From JBDHWG01 sp046328525 (GTDB lineage: Bacteria > Chloroflexota > Anaerolineae > Epilineales > JAHCIE01): a DNA stretch of 64,000 nucleotides. This document shows positions 42,382 through 50,389 of the stretch, piece after piece; position 1 is the stretch's first letter, and each line of letters starts with the position of its first letter. A program made the position numbers and the translations under genes. The notes beneath the pieces were generated by a model, which was not told where the DNA came from, ran no database searches, and saw only the letters and a program-made list of their open reading frames with translations. The DNA lies in NCBI GenBank assembly GCA_046328525.1, contig JAXLWK010000008.1, positions 124,001 to 188,000 of the forward strand, given 5' to 3'.

Positions 42382-44181
42382 ATGCCTGTAGAACTCCGCT
42401 GGGATGGCAAGTACAACGCCGACGGCGCACGCTCGGCGCCACTCCGGGTGGCGCTCCCGTTTCAGACCGTCGAAACCGTCAACGAGAGCGCCCAGGAACG
42501 CCAGAGGATGCTCGACCTCTTCAGCAACGGTCGGCCGTCGGACTGGCGCAACCGGCTGATCTGGGGCGACAAGAAGTACGTCCTCCCCTCCCTCCTGCCT
42601 GAGTTCGCGGGTAAGGTCAATCTCATCTACATTGACCCGCCGTTTGCTACAGGTGCTGACTTCTCGTTCCAAGTCGAGGTAGAGGACGAAAGTTTCACGA
42701 AGCAGCCCTCGATTATCGAGCAGAAAGCCTACCGCGACACTTGGGGGCGTGGAGTAGAGAGTTATCTTCAATGGTTCTACGAGGCGGTAGTATTGCTGCG
42801 CGATTTGTTGGCAGAGAACGGAACGATTTTTGTCCACCTAGATTGGCACGTAGGCCATTATGCCAAGCTCATTCTGGACGAGGTATTTGGGCGCGACAAC
42901 TTTGTGAACGAAATCGTCTGGTGGTACTACAATAAGTTTCAGGGCAATGTCAATCACTTCGCAAGCGATCACGACATCATCTACTGGTATCGCAAGAGCG
43001 AAGCGTTTACGTTCTATCCTCAAGCAGAAGAGCGTGAACGTCCAACACGACAGATAAAGCGCGTTTGGGACAAGGAAAAGGGCAAGATCGTAAACGCAAA
43101 GGACGCTGATGGTCACGTTTTATACCAAGAAGCCACCCATAGAACGGTTGATGATGTATGGCGCATCTCGATGCTTCAGCCTGCCGACCAGACGGAAAAC
43201 CTTCGCTATCCTACTCAAAAGCCCGAAGCTCTTCTCGAACGCATCATCAAAGCGAGCAGCAACGAAGGCGATCTTGTTTTGGACTGCTTTTGTGGTTCCG
43301 GTACAACTGCTTCTGCTGCCGAGAAGCTAGACCGGCGCTGGATTACCTGCGATCTCGGACGCTTTGCCATCCACACGACCCGCAAGCGGCTGCTCAATAT
43401 TCCCCACGTCAAGCCGTTCGTCGTCCAGAACCTCGGCAAGTACGAGCGCCAGCTTTGGCAGACTGACGAATTTGGGCCAAACGCCGCGCAGCGCATCGCC
43501 CGCTACACCCGGTTCATCCTCGACCTCTACCACACGCAACCCCTCAGCGGCTACACCTGGCTGCACGGCGTCAAGGGGGGGCGCGTCGTTCATGTGGGAG
43601 CGGTGGATAGCCCGGTGACCCTGGCCGACGTGAGAAGCATCATCATCGAGTGGCGCAAGAGCCTGGGGAAGACCGGCGCGACGAACGCCGGCATTGATGT
43701 GCTAGGCTGGGACTTCGCCTTTGAGCTGAATGAGACGGCGCGGCAGCAGGCCGCCGAGTCCGGCGTCGACCTGCGCTTCCTGACCATCCCCCGCGAAGTG
43801 CTGGAAAAGAAGGCGGTCGAGCAGGGCGACATTCAATTCTTCGAGCTGGCCGCGTTGTTCTTGGAACACCACGTCGCCGGTCGAAAGCTCACCCTCAAGC
43901 TCACCAACTTCATCCCGCCGCTAGAGTACGTGCCGCAAGAAGTCCGCGGCAAGATTACGAAGTGGGATGCGTGGATTGACTACTGGGCCGTGGACTGGGA
44001 CTTTAAGGGCGACACCTTTCACAATCAGTGGCAGAGCTACCGCACCCGCAAGGACAAGTCGCTCCACACCAGCGTTGTCCATCAATACGACACGCCGGGC
44101 GTCTATCAGGTCCAGGTCAAGGTGATTGACATTCTCGGCAACGACACGACGAAGACGATTGAGGTGCACGTCGAACGCTAA
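42382..44181 (+). CDS. type III-like DNA adenine methyltransferase (Mod)
   Basis: 599 residues from the ATG at 42382 (GAGGAAA upstream). Catalytic motif IV is IYIDPPF (85-88 DPPF), and the SAM motif DCFCGSGTT (301-309) comes after it. That order, with PTQKPEALLERII before it, is the beta class of N6-adenine enzymes, as in type III Mod. The last 130 residues hold an unusual beta-rich tail, LTNFIPPLEYVP to HQYDTPGVYQVQVKVIDILGNDTTKTIEVHVE, that looks like a PKD/Ig-like fold. It pairs with the helicase-nuclease gene at 45619, although the two are 1.4 kb apart. Confidence 0.88.
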   Translation: MPVELRWDGKYNADGARSAPLRVALPFQTVETVNESAQERQRMLDLFSNGRPSDWRNRLIWGDKKYVLPSLLPEFAGKVNLIYIDPPFATGADFSFQVEVEDESFTKQPSIIEQKAYRDTWGRGVESYLQWFYEAVVLLRDLLAENGTIFVHLDWHVGHYAKLILDEVFGRDNFVNEIVWWYYNKFQGNVNHFASDHDIIYWYRKSEAFTFYPQAEERERPTRQIKRVWDKEKGKIVNAKDADGHVLYQEATHRTVDDVWRISMLQPADQTENLRYPTQKPEALLERIIKASSNEGDLVLDCFCGSGTTASAAEKLDRRWITCDLGRFAIHTTRKRLLNIPHVKPFVVQNLGKYERQLWQTDEFGPNAAQRIARYTRFILDLYHTQPLSGYTWLHGVKGGRVVHVGAVDSPVTLADVRSIIIEWRKSLGKTGATNAGIDVLGWDFAFELNETARQQAAESGVDLRFLTIPREVLEKKAVEQGDIQFFELAALFLEHHVAGRKLTLKLTNFIPPLEYVPQEVRGKITKWDAWIDYWAVDWDFKGDTFHNQWQSYRTRKDKSLHTSVVHQYDTPGVYQVQVKVIDILGNDTTKTIEVHVER

Positions 44182-44210
44182 CAACCTGGACATCTGCACT
44201 GAGGAATTGG

Positions 44211-44656
44211 AACGCAAAGACGCCAAGACGCAATGGCGCAAGAAGTCGAACAGGTATGTCCCTTAGCGTCGTAGCGCCGTAGCGCCCTTGCGTTGCAGGG
44301 TCTGGAACGCAATGACGCCAAGACGCAAAGGCGCTAGAAGTTTCAACATTTATGTCCCTTAGCGTCATAGCGCCGTAGCGCCCTGGCGTTGAGAAGGCAG
44401 AACGCAAAGACGCAATGACGCCAAGGCGCTAGAAGTCGAACAGGTATGTCTCTTGGCGTCATAGCGCCGTAGCGCCCTGGCGTTGAGAAGGCAGAACGCA
44501 AAGACGCAATGACGCCAAGGCGCAAGAAGTCGAATAGGTATGTCCCTTGGCGTCATAGCGCCGTAGCGCCCTGGCGTTGAGAAGGTAGAACGCAATGACG
44601 CAAAGGCGCAAAGGCGCTAGAAGTCGAACAGGTATGTCTCTTGGCGTCGTTGCGTT
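44211..44656. repeat. tandem hairpin array 2 (family D units)
   Basis: Five units: 44211-44294, 44306-44390, 44401-44484, 44495-44578 and 44589-44656. Left arms start AACGCAA-GACGC, right arms end GCGCCCTGGCGTT, and between them lies a short conserved GTCGAACAGGTATGTC-like centre. Period about 94 bp. It ends 15 bp before the GxxExxY gene and fills the gene-free stretch 44182-44671. Confidence 0.88.
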
Positions 44657-44671
44657 GAGAAGGATCCCTCC

Positions 44672-45058
44672 ATGACTGAGAACGAAGTCAGCCGCCATCT
44701 CGTGGCTGCCGCGCTGGAAGTGCATCGGACACTGGGCGGACCGGGCTTGTTGGAAAGCGTGTACGAAGAGGCGCTGTGCTACGAGTTACTTCAGCGAGGT
44801 CTGCGGGTGCAGCGCCAACTCGAAGTCCCGATCGTGTACAAGGGCTGTCACCTGGCGGCCCCGCTGCGCCTAGACCTGCTGGTGGAGGGCAAGGTTGTCG
44901 TCGAGGTCAAGGCTACGACGCAGTATCAGCCCATCTACGAGGCTCAGGCGTTGACCTACCTGCGCCTGCTCGACCTCAGATTGGCGCTGGTCATCAACTT
45001 CGGTGAGCGCCACGTTCGGGGCGGTATCCATCGAGTGGTCAACGGTCTGGAGGAGTAA
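44672..45058 (+). CDS. GxxExxY protein (PDDEXK-like nuclease fold)
   Basis: 128 residues, usual for the family. The namesake motif is GLLESVYEEAL (G-x-x-E-x-x-Y). A PDDEXK-type core is seen in APLRLDLLVEGKVVVEVKAT: Asp, then E-V-K. The C-terminal INFGERHVRGGIHRV is also typical. GAAGGA precedes the ATG. It is embedded exactly between hairpin arrays 2 and 3, all inside the type III locus. The biochemical role of GxxExxY proteins is not established. The combination of nuclease fold and flanking palindromes resembles transposase-repeat pairs, but this is inference. Confidence 0.9.
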   Translation: MTENEVSRHLVAAALEVHRTLGGPGLLESVYEEALCYELLQRGLRVQRQLEVPIVYKGCHLAAPLRLDLLVEGKVVVEVKATTQYQPIYEAQALTYLRLLDLRLALVINFGERHVRGGIHRVVNGLEE

Positions 45059-45067
45059 GCGCCACGA

Positions 45068-45582
45068 CGCCAGGGGTCTGACCAGTAAATTCCCTTAGCG
45101 TCTCTGCGCCCTTGCGCCTTTGCGTTGAAGAGCTAGGAACGCAATGACGCAACGACGCCAAGGCGCTAGAAGTCTGAAGATTTATGTCCCTTTGCGCCCT
45201 TGCGCCTTTGCGTTGAAGAGCTAGGAACGCAATGACGCAACGACGCCAAGGCGCTAGAAGTCTGAAGATTTATGTCCCTTTGCGTCCTTGCGCCCTTGCG
45301 TTGAAGACTTTGGAACGCAATGACGCAACGACGCCAAGGCGCTAGAAGTCTGAAGATTTATGTCCCTTTGCGGCTTTGCGCCCTTGCGTTAAAGAGCTAG
45401 GAACGCAATGACGCAATGACGCCAAGGCGCTAGAAGTCTCAATGTTCATGTCCCTTAGCGTCTCTGCGCCCTTGCGCCTTTGCGTTAAAGAGCTAGGAAC
45501 GCAATGACGCAACGACGCCAAGGCGCTAGAAGTCTCAACGTTCATGTCCCATAGCGTCTCTGCGCCTTTGCGCCTTTGCGTT
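45068..45582. repeat. tandem hairpin array 3 (family D units)
   Basis: A damaged unit (about 45061-45126) and five full ones: 45138-45214, 45226-45302, 45314-45390, 45402-45486 and 45498-45582. Period 84-96 bp, arms as in arrays 1 and 2, centre TCTGAAGATTTATGTCCC or a variant. It ends 36 bp before the res start and fills the gene-free stretch 45059-45618. Confidence 0.88.
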
Positions 45583-45618
45583 AAAAGGGGCTAAAGATTG
45601 CGTTGACAAGGAGTGGGG

Positions 45619-48210
45619 ATGGCAAAGAAGACCGCGCCCAACACGCAGCAGCTCGACCTGCTGGACGTAACAACTCGGTTGAGGACTGCGCCGTGCGTCC
45701 CGGCGATACGCCAGGAAGTCGAGCAGTGGCAGGCGAAGGGACGGCCGGGCGTCACGAAGACGACGAAGCGCCTGCTGGCGTGGTGGTTCGAGAACGACCA
45801 CCGAACGCGGGACGGCGGGAAGTTCACGTATTATGACGCCCAACGCGAGGCAATTGAAACCCTCATCTACCTCTGGGAAGTGAAGGGGGTACGCCGGCGC
45901 GGCGAGCTGCTCCTGACATACGCGAAGGGCCAGAAGATCGCCCTGCCGCCGAATGATGACTTTGGCCGCTATGCCTTGAAGATGGCGACCGGCAGCGGCA
46001 AGACGAAGGTGATGGCGTTGGCGATGGTGTGGCAGTATTTCAACGCCGTCCGAGGGGAGGGCGACGACTACGCCACGACCTTCCTGCTCATCGCCCCCAA
46101 CGTCATCGTCCTCGAACGCCTCATGGCCGACTTCCAGGGGGGCCGGATCTTCAAGTCTGACCCGACGATCCCGCCCGACTTCAAGATTGACTGGGACTTC
46201 GACGTGTACGTGCGGGGCGACTCCGAACGGATGCGGAGTGAAGGCGCGCTCTACCTCACCAACATCCAGCAGCTTTACGACAAGGGCGAGGAGGACGAGG
46301 ACGACAACCCGGTATCGGACCTGCTCGGCAAAGTCCCGCCGGCGACATTGCAGCCGGTGGAGAGCTTCATAGACCGTATAGCGCGCCGGGGGAACTGTCT
46401 CGTCATCAACGACGAAGCCCACCACACCCACGACCCTGGCAGCGCGTGGAGCAGTGTCATCACCGGCCTGCATCAGAAGCTCGGCGACATAGGGCTGACC
46501 GCCCAGCTCGACTTCTCCGCCACCCCGCGTGACGCCTCGGGGCAGTTGTTCAACTGGACGGTCATGGACTACCCGCTCAAGCAAGCGATTATTGACCGGG
46601 TGGTGAAGCGCCCCTTGAAAGGCGTGGCGCAAGGGATTACCGAAGCCCAGAGCGACCATGCTTCGGTGCGTTTCGAGGGCTATCTGGTCGCCGCCGTCGA
46701 ACGCTGGCTCGAATACAAAGACCAACTCCAAAACCTCGGCAAGAAGCCGATCCTGTTCCTGATGCTCTACGACACGAAGAGCGCCGACGACGTCGCCCAC
46801 TGGCTGCGGCAGAAGTACCCCGGCTACTTCGAGGGCGACAAGCTGCTCATCATCCACACGAACAAGACCGGCGAGATCAGCAAGAACGAGTTGGACGAGG
46901 CGCGCAAGGCGGCGCGGGAAGTAGACGACGACACGAGCCAGGTGCAATGTATCGTGTCGGTCCTGATGCTGCGGGAAGGGTGGGATGTCAACAACGTAAC
47001 GGTGGTCGTCGGTCTGCGCCCGTTCAGCGCGAAGGCCAACATTCTACCGGAGCAGGCGGTCGGGCGTGGGCTGCGCTTGATGTTCCGCGGCCAGGGCGAC
47101 TACTACGAGCACGTAGACATCATCGGCAACGACAACTTCATGCAGGTCGTGGCAGATTTAGAAAAGGAAGAGGGCCTCAAGCTCGACACCTTCGACTACG
47201 GCAAGAAGAAGACGGCCCTGGTCATCCAGACGATCCAGGTGGTGACGGAGCGCATAGACGACTACGACATTGCCATCCCGATTTTGACCCCTAGGGTGGA
47301 GCGCAAAAAGGACATTCGCTCCGTCATTGACGACCTCGACATTGGCAAGATCAAGCTCGCCTACCCCCTGAAGCTCGATACGTCCGTCGTCCCGCCGGAT
47401 AGCTTCACCTACGAGGGCCGCGACGTGATTGACGACCGGGTGATCGTGAGCCGCGAATACAAGATGCCCCAGGCGCATACGTCGGGGGAGATCATCGCCT
47501 TCTACGCGCAGATGATTGCCCAGGCGCTCAAGCTCCCGACGCAGTTCGCGGCTCTCGTTCCCAAGATCGAGCAATTCCTGCGCGAGAAAGCCTTCGGGCA
47601 GGAGGTAGACCTGGATAGCAAGGTCGTGCTGCAAAGCCTCAATCGCGCCAACGTCCTTGCCTTCACCGAGCGAGTGTTCCTGAGGCTCCTCCGGCCCCGG
47701 CTCACGGAAGAGAGAGAAGTAGTTGTTGGAGGCGAACAACGCTGGCTCTCTACAACGCCGCCGTTTCCCTGGTCCGGCAAAGTGGCTGACGTGGGCAAGA
47801 CCCTCTTCAACGTCACGCCCTGCGCCAACGACTACGAGATGGCCTTCGCCCACTTCCTCGCCAAAGCGCCGGATGTCGCGGCGTTCGCCAACGTCGGCAA
47901 CCTGACGCCCAACCTCGCCATTGAATACCTGGACGCCGAAGCCAACCTGCGCTACTACGAGCCGGACTTTGTGGCGCGGGATAGGGCCGGCGTTCACTGG
48001 CTGTTAGAGCCGAAGGGACGCGAAGACCTGGACGTCGCGGTCAAGGAGACACGGGCGCGGCAGTGGTGTCAGGACGCGACAGCGTTGACCGGCATCCATT
48101 GGGAGTATCTGAAAGTGCTTCAGGACGACTTCACGACGTTCAAGCCGCAGACACTCGAGGAGCTAGTGGGTAGCGTCCGCGCCGGTGGGCCACTACTCAT
48201 GGACGATTGA
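45619..48210 (+). CDS. type III-like restriction helicase-nuclease (Res)
   Basis: 863 residues from the ATG at 45619 (AAGGAG upstream). SF2 helicase motifs: I MATGSGKTKV (Lys128), II DEAHHTH (265-268 DEAH), III FSATP and VI QAVGRGLRLM. The C-terminal PD-(D/E)xK nuclease reads YEPDF (Asp783) and LEPKG (Glu797, Lys799). This is the Res subunit architecture: it translocates on DNA and cuts unmodified target sites together with Mod. Unlike textbook mod-res operons, here a GxxExxY gene and two repeat arrays come between the two. Confidence 0.92.
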   Translation: MAKKTAPNTQQLDLLDVTTRLRTAPCVPAIRQEVEQWQAKGRPGVTKTTKRLLAWWFENDHRTRDGGKFTYYDAQREAIETLIYLWEVKGVRRRGELLLTYAKGQKIALPPNDDFGRYALKMATGSGKTKVMALAMVWQYFNAVRGEGDDYATTFLLIAPNVIVLERLMADFQGGRIFKSDPTIPPDFKIDWDFDVYVRGDSERMRSEGALYLTNIQQLYDKGEEDEDDNPVSDLLGKVPPATLQPVESFIDRIARRGNCLVINDEAHHTHDPGSAWSSVITGLHQKLGDIGLTAQLDFSATPRDASGQLFNWTVMDYPLKQAIIDRVVKRPLKGVAQGITEAQSDHASVRFEGYLVAAVERWLEYKDQLQNLGKKPILFLMLYDTKSADDVAHWLRQKYPGYFEGDKLLIIHTNKTGEISKNELDEARKAAREVDDDTSQVQCIVSVLMLREGWDVNNVTVVVGLRPFSAKANILPEQAVGRGLRLMFRGQGDYYEHVDIIGNDNFMQVVADLEKEEGLKLDTFDYGKKKTALVIQTIQVVTERIDDYDIAIPILTPRVERKKDIRSVIDDLDIGKIKLAYPLKLDTSVVPPDSFTYEGRDVIDDRVIVSREYKMPQAHTSGEIIAFYAQMIAQALKLPTQFAALVPKIEQFLREKAFGQEVDLDSKVVLQSLNRANVLAFTERVFLRLLRPRLTEEREVVVGGEQRWLSTTPPFPWSGKVADVGKTLFNVTPCANDYEMAFAHFLAKAPDVAAFANVGNLTPNLAIEYLDAEANLRYYEPDFVARDRAGVHWLLEPKGREDLDVAVKETRARQWCQDATALTGIHWEYLKVLQDDFTTFKPQTLEELVGSVRAGGPLLMDD

Positions 48211-48363
48211 AGCCGAACCCAGGAACCGAGGACGCGCGGTTGACTTTAGCCCCTCTCTTCGCTACTATCAGTGCTATCACGCGCATGGCCGTCGCCCTGG
48301 CGTGGGTTTTGCTGAGGGCCGAGTGGCCTCTGAACCCTCTGTTTGCCCCGGAAGGATGCCCCG

Positions 48364-49011
48364 ATGGATGTGAGCGTGCGCCGCGCCACCCTGGAACAAC
48401 TTCATGCTGAGATCAAAGCCTGCGAGCGCTGCGATCTGTGCAAGACGCGCACCCAGGCGGTGCCCGGCGAGGGGCCGGTGACGGCGCAGATCATGCTCGT
48501 GGGCGAGGGGCCGGGGCAGCGCGAAGATCAGCTGGGCCGCCCGTTCGTCGGGGCATCGGGCCAGTGGCTCACCGAGCTGCTAGGGCTGGCCGGGCTGAAG
48601 CGCGAGGACGTGTACATCACCAACGTCGTGAAGTCGCGCCCGCCGGGCAACCGTGACCCGCTGCCGGACGAGATCGAGGCGTGCCGCCCGTGGCTGGAGC
48701 AGCAGCTTACCATCATCCAGCCGAAGGTGATCATTACCCTGGGCCGCTACAGCATGGCCTGGTTCTGCGGCGCGGGCCTCAAGATTAGCCAGGTGCACGG
48801 GCGGGCGCGGCGCTGCGGCGACCGCGTGGTCATGACCATGTACCACCCGGCGGCGGGCCTGCGCAGCCCCGATGTCAAGCGGCAGATCGAGGAGGACTTT
48901 GCCAAGATCCCGCGCCTTCTCGCCGCCCTGGAGAGGGACGAGGCGCAGCCGAAGGCGCAGGACGACCAGGGGCCGGACGAGACGCCGCCGACTCAGTTGT
49001 CGCTGTTCTAA
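48364..49011 (+). CDS. family 4 uracil-DNA glycosylase
   Basis: 215 residues from the ATG at 48364 (GGAAGGA upstream). Motif A reads GEGPGQREDQLGRPFVGASG, the NVVKSRPPGNRDP block follows, and motif B is MTMYHPAAGLR. N-terminal CERCDLCKTR and EACRPWL supply Cys residues expected for the [4Fe-4S] cluster of thermophile-type UdgA. It removes uracil from DNA in base excision repair. The C-terminal tail (PKAQDDQGPDETPPTQLSLF) ends like a sliding-clamp binding peptide (QLSLF), as in other clamp-linked repair enzymes. The methyltransferase gene follows after 15 bp. Confidence 0.93.
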   Translation: MDVSVRRATLEQLHAEIKACERCDLCKTRTQAVPGEGPVTAQIMLVGEGPGQREDQLGRPFVGASGQWLTELLGLAGLKREDVYITNVVKSRPPGNRDPLPDEIEACRPWLEQQLTIIQPKVIITLGRYSMAWFCGAGLKISQVHGRARRCGDRVVMTMYHPAAGLRSPDVKRQIEEDFAKIPRLLAALERDEAQPKAQDDQGPDETPPTQLSLF

Positions 49012-49026
49012 CCTACATTTCTGCTG

Positions 49027-50370
49027 ATGAACGCCCTCGAACCCGTTTACCGCGACATTGACGCGGGAGTCCCGTACGACTACGAGAACGTCCCCCGGCT
49101 CAAGGCCATCGTCAACTTCGGGACGAACCTCGAGCACCCCATCCACGGCTGGTACTACTTCAAAGAGGGCTTCGCGCCCGGCATCGTTCATTGGGCGTTC
49201 CAGCGCTTCGCCAACCCCGCCTTCCCCGATCACGTCGCCCGGCGCGGCGCGCGCCTTGTCCACCGCGCGGAGTCGGCGTATGGCCCTCTCGTCCTCGACC
49301 CGTTCAGCGGCTCTGGCACGACGGCGCTCACGTGCCAGTTCGCCGGCATTGACGCCCTCGGCATCGAGCACAACCCGTTCCTGACCTTCGTCGGGCAGAC
49401 CAAGCTGGCGTGGCCGCGCTACGAGCCGGACACCCTCGACGCCCTGCTGCCCGACCTGACCGCGCCCGGTGGGACCCCCGCCATCGAGCCGCCGAACCTA
49501 TCGTCGTTCGGCCGCCTCTACACAGCCGACGCCCTCGCCGATCTGCTCCTGGTCAAGGAGCGTATCGCCAGGCTGGACGAGCCGCTGTCGCGCTGCTTCT
49601 TCCACCTTGCCCTGGCCGCCATCGTCGAGCGGACAAGCCTGGCGCGCAAGGACGGCAAGGGGCTGAAGGTCGTCCGCCGGCCGATGACGCCGGCGCCGGT
49701 GCGCGAGGCGTTCACCGGGCAGGCGCGGCGCATGATCGAGGATCTGCGCAAGCGGGCGGACGTGCGCGAGCGGGCGCGGCTGGCCGACGCGAGCATCCGC
49801 CAGGGCGACGCGCGGCGGCTGGCGGGCGTGACCGACAAGAGCGTGGACATGATCGTCTACTCGCCGCCCTACCTCAACTCGTTCGACTACGCCGAGGTCT
49901 ACAAGCTGGAGATGTGGCTGCTCGACTTCGTGCAGACGGCGAGCGAGTTCCGCCAGGTGCGCGGCTCGTCGCTACGCTCCCACGTGAGCGCGCCCATCTC
50001 GCCGACGGGCTACCTCAACTACCCGCCGCTGACCGCGCTCATCGAGGCGATTGACCAGGCGAACCTGTGGAACCCGCGCATCCCGGCCATGATCGAAGCC
50101 TACTTCGACGACATGTACCTGGCCCTGGCGGAGCAGGCGCGCGTGCTGAAGCCGGGCGCGTACCTGGTGTGCGTCGTCGCCAACTCGGCCTACGGCGGCG
50201 TCCCCATCCCGACCGACGCGCTCCTGGCGCGCATCGGCCAGCGCCTGGGGCTTGTGACCGACGGCATCTACGTCGCGCGGCGCATGAACACCAGCGCCCA
50301 GCAGCTCGCCCGCTGGGGCGGCAGCCGGACGTATCTGCGGGAAAGCGCGGTCGTGATGCAGAAACTATAA
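49027..50370 (+). CDS. solitary DNA methyltransferase, SPPY type
   Basis: 447 residues. SAM motif VLDPFSGSGTTALT (D91) precedes the catalytic SPPYLNSFDY (279-282 SPPY), the opposite order to the Mod protein. SPPY is most often linked to N4-cytosine methylation. N-terminal HPIHGWYYFKEGFAPGIVHWAF and the later AEVYKLEMWLLDF are shared with a group of phage- and chromosome-borne enzymes. No restriction gene adjoins it, so it may be a solitary regulatory or protective methylase. It is 15 bp from the glycosylase gene and 19 bp from RNase J, so the three genes are probably co-transcribed. Confidence 0.82.
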   Translation: MNALEPVYRDIDAGVPYDYENVPRLKAIVNFGTNLEHPIHGWYYFKEGFAPGIVHWAFQRFANPAFPDHVARRGARLVHRAESAYGPLVLDPFSGSGTTALTCQFAGIDALGIEHNPFLTFVGQTKLAWPRYEPDTLDALLPDLTAPGGTPAIEPPNLSSFGRLYTADALADLLLVKERIARLDEPLSRCFFHLALAAIVERTSLARKDGKGLKVVRRPMTPAPVREAFTGQARRMIEDLRKRADVRERARLADASIRQGDARRLAGVTDKSVDMIVYSPPYLNSFDYAEVYKLEMWLLDFVQTASEFRQVRGSSLRSHVSAPISPTGYLNYPPLTALIEAIDQANLWNPRIPAMIEAYFDDMYLALAEQARVLKPGAYLVCVVANSAYGGVPIPTDALLARIGQRLGLVTDGIYVARRMNTSAQQLARWGGSRTYLRESAVVMQKL

Positions 50371-50389
50371 TCGTCTTCTAGAGGTCCTC

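Noticed and set aside
41926..42837. 303-codon open frame on the minus strand through array 1 and the start of mod
   Set aside because: Its translation is the repetitive reading of hairpin units (QGREGAKTLRDLDVQT-like blocks) plus the antisense of mod. No ribosome site and no family.
44117..45545. Several short minus-strand frames inside arrays 2 and 3
   Set aside because: All are translations of the same hairpin unit, not proteins.
44211..45582. CRISPR array
   Set aside because: The units are self-complementary along most of their length, there are no unique spacers between constant repeats, and no cas genes are near.
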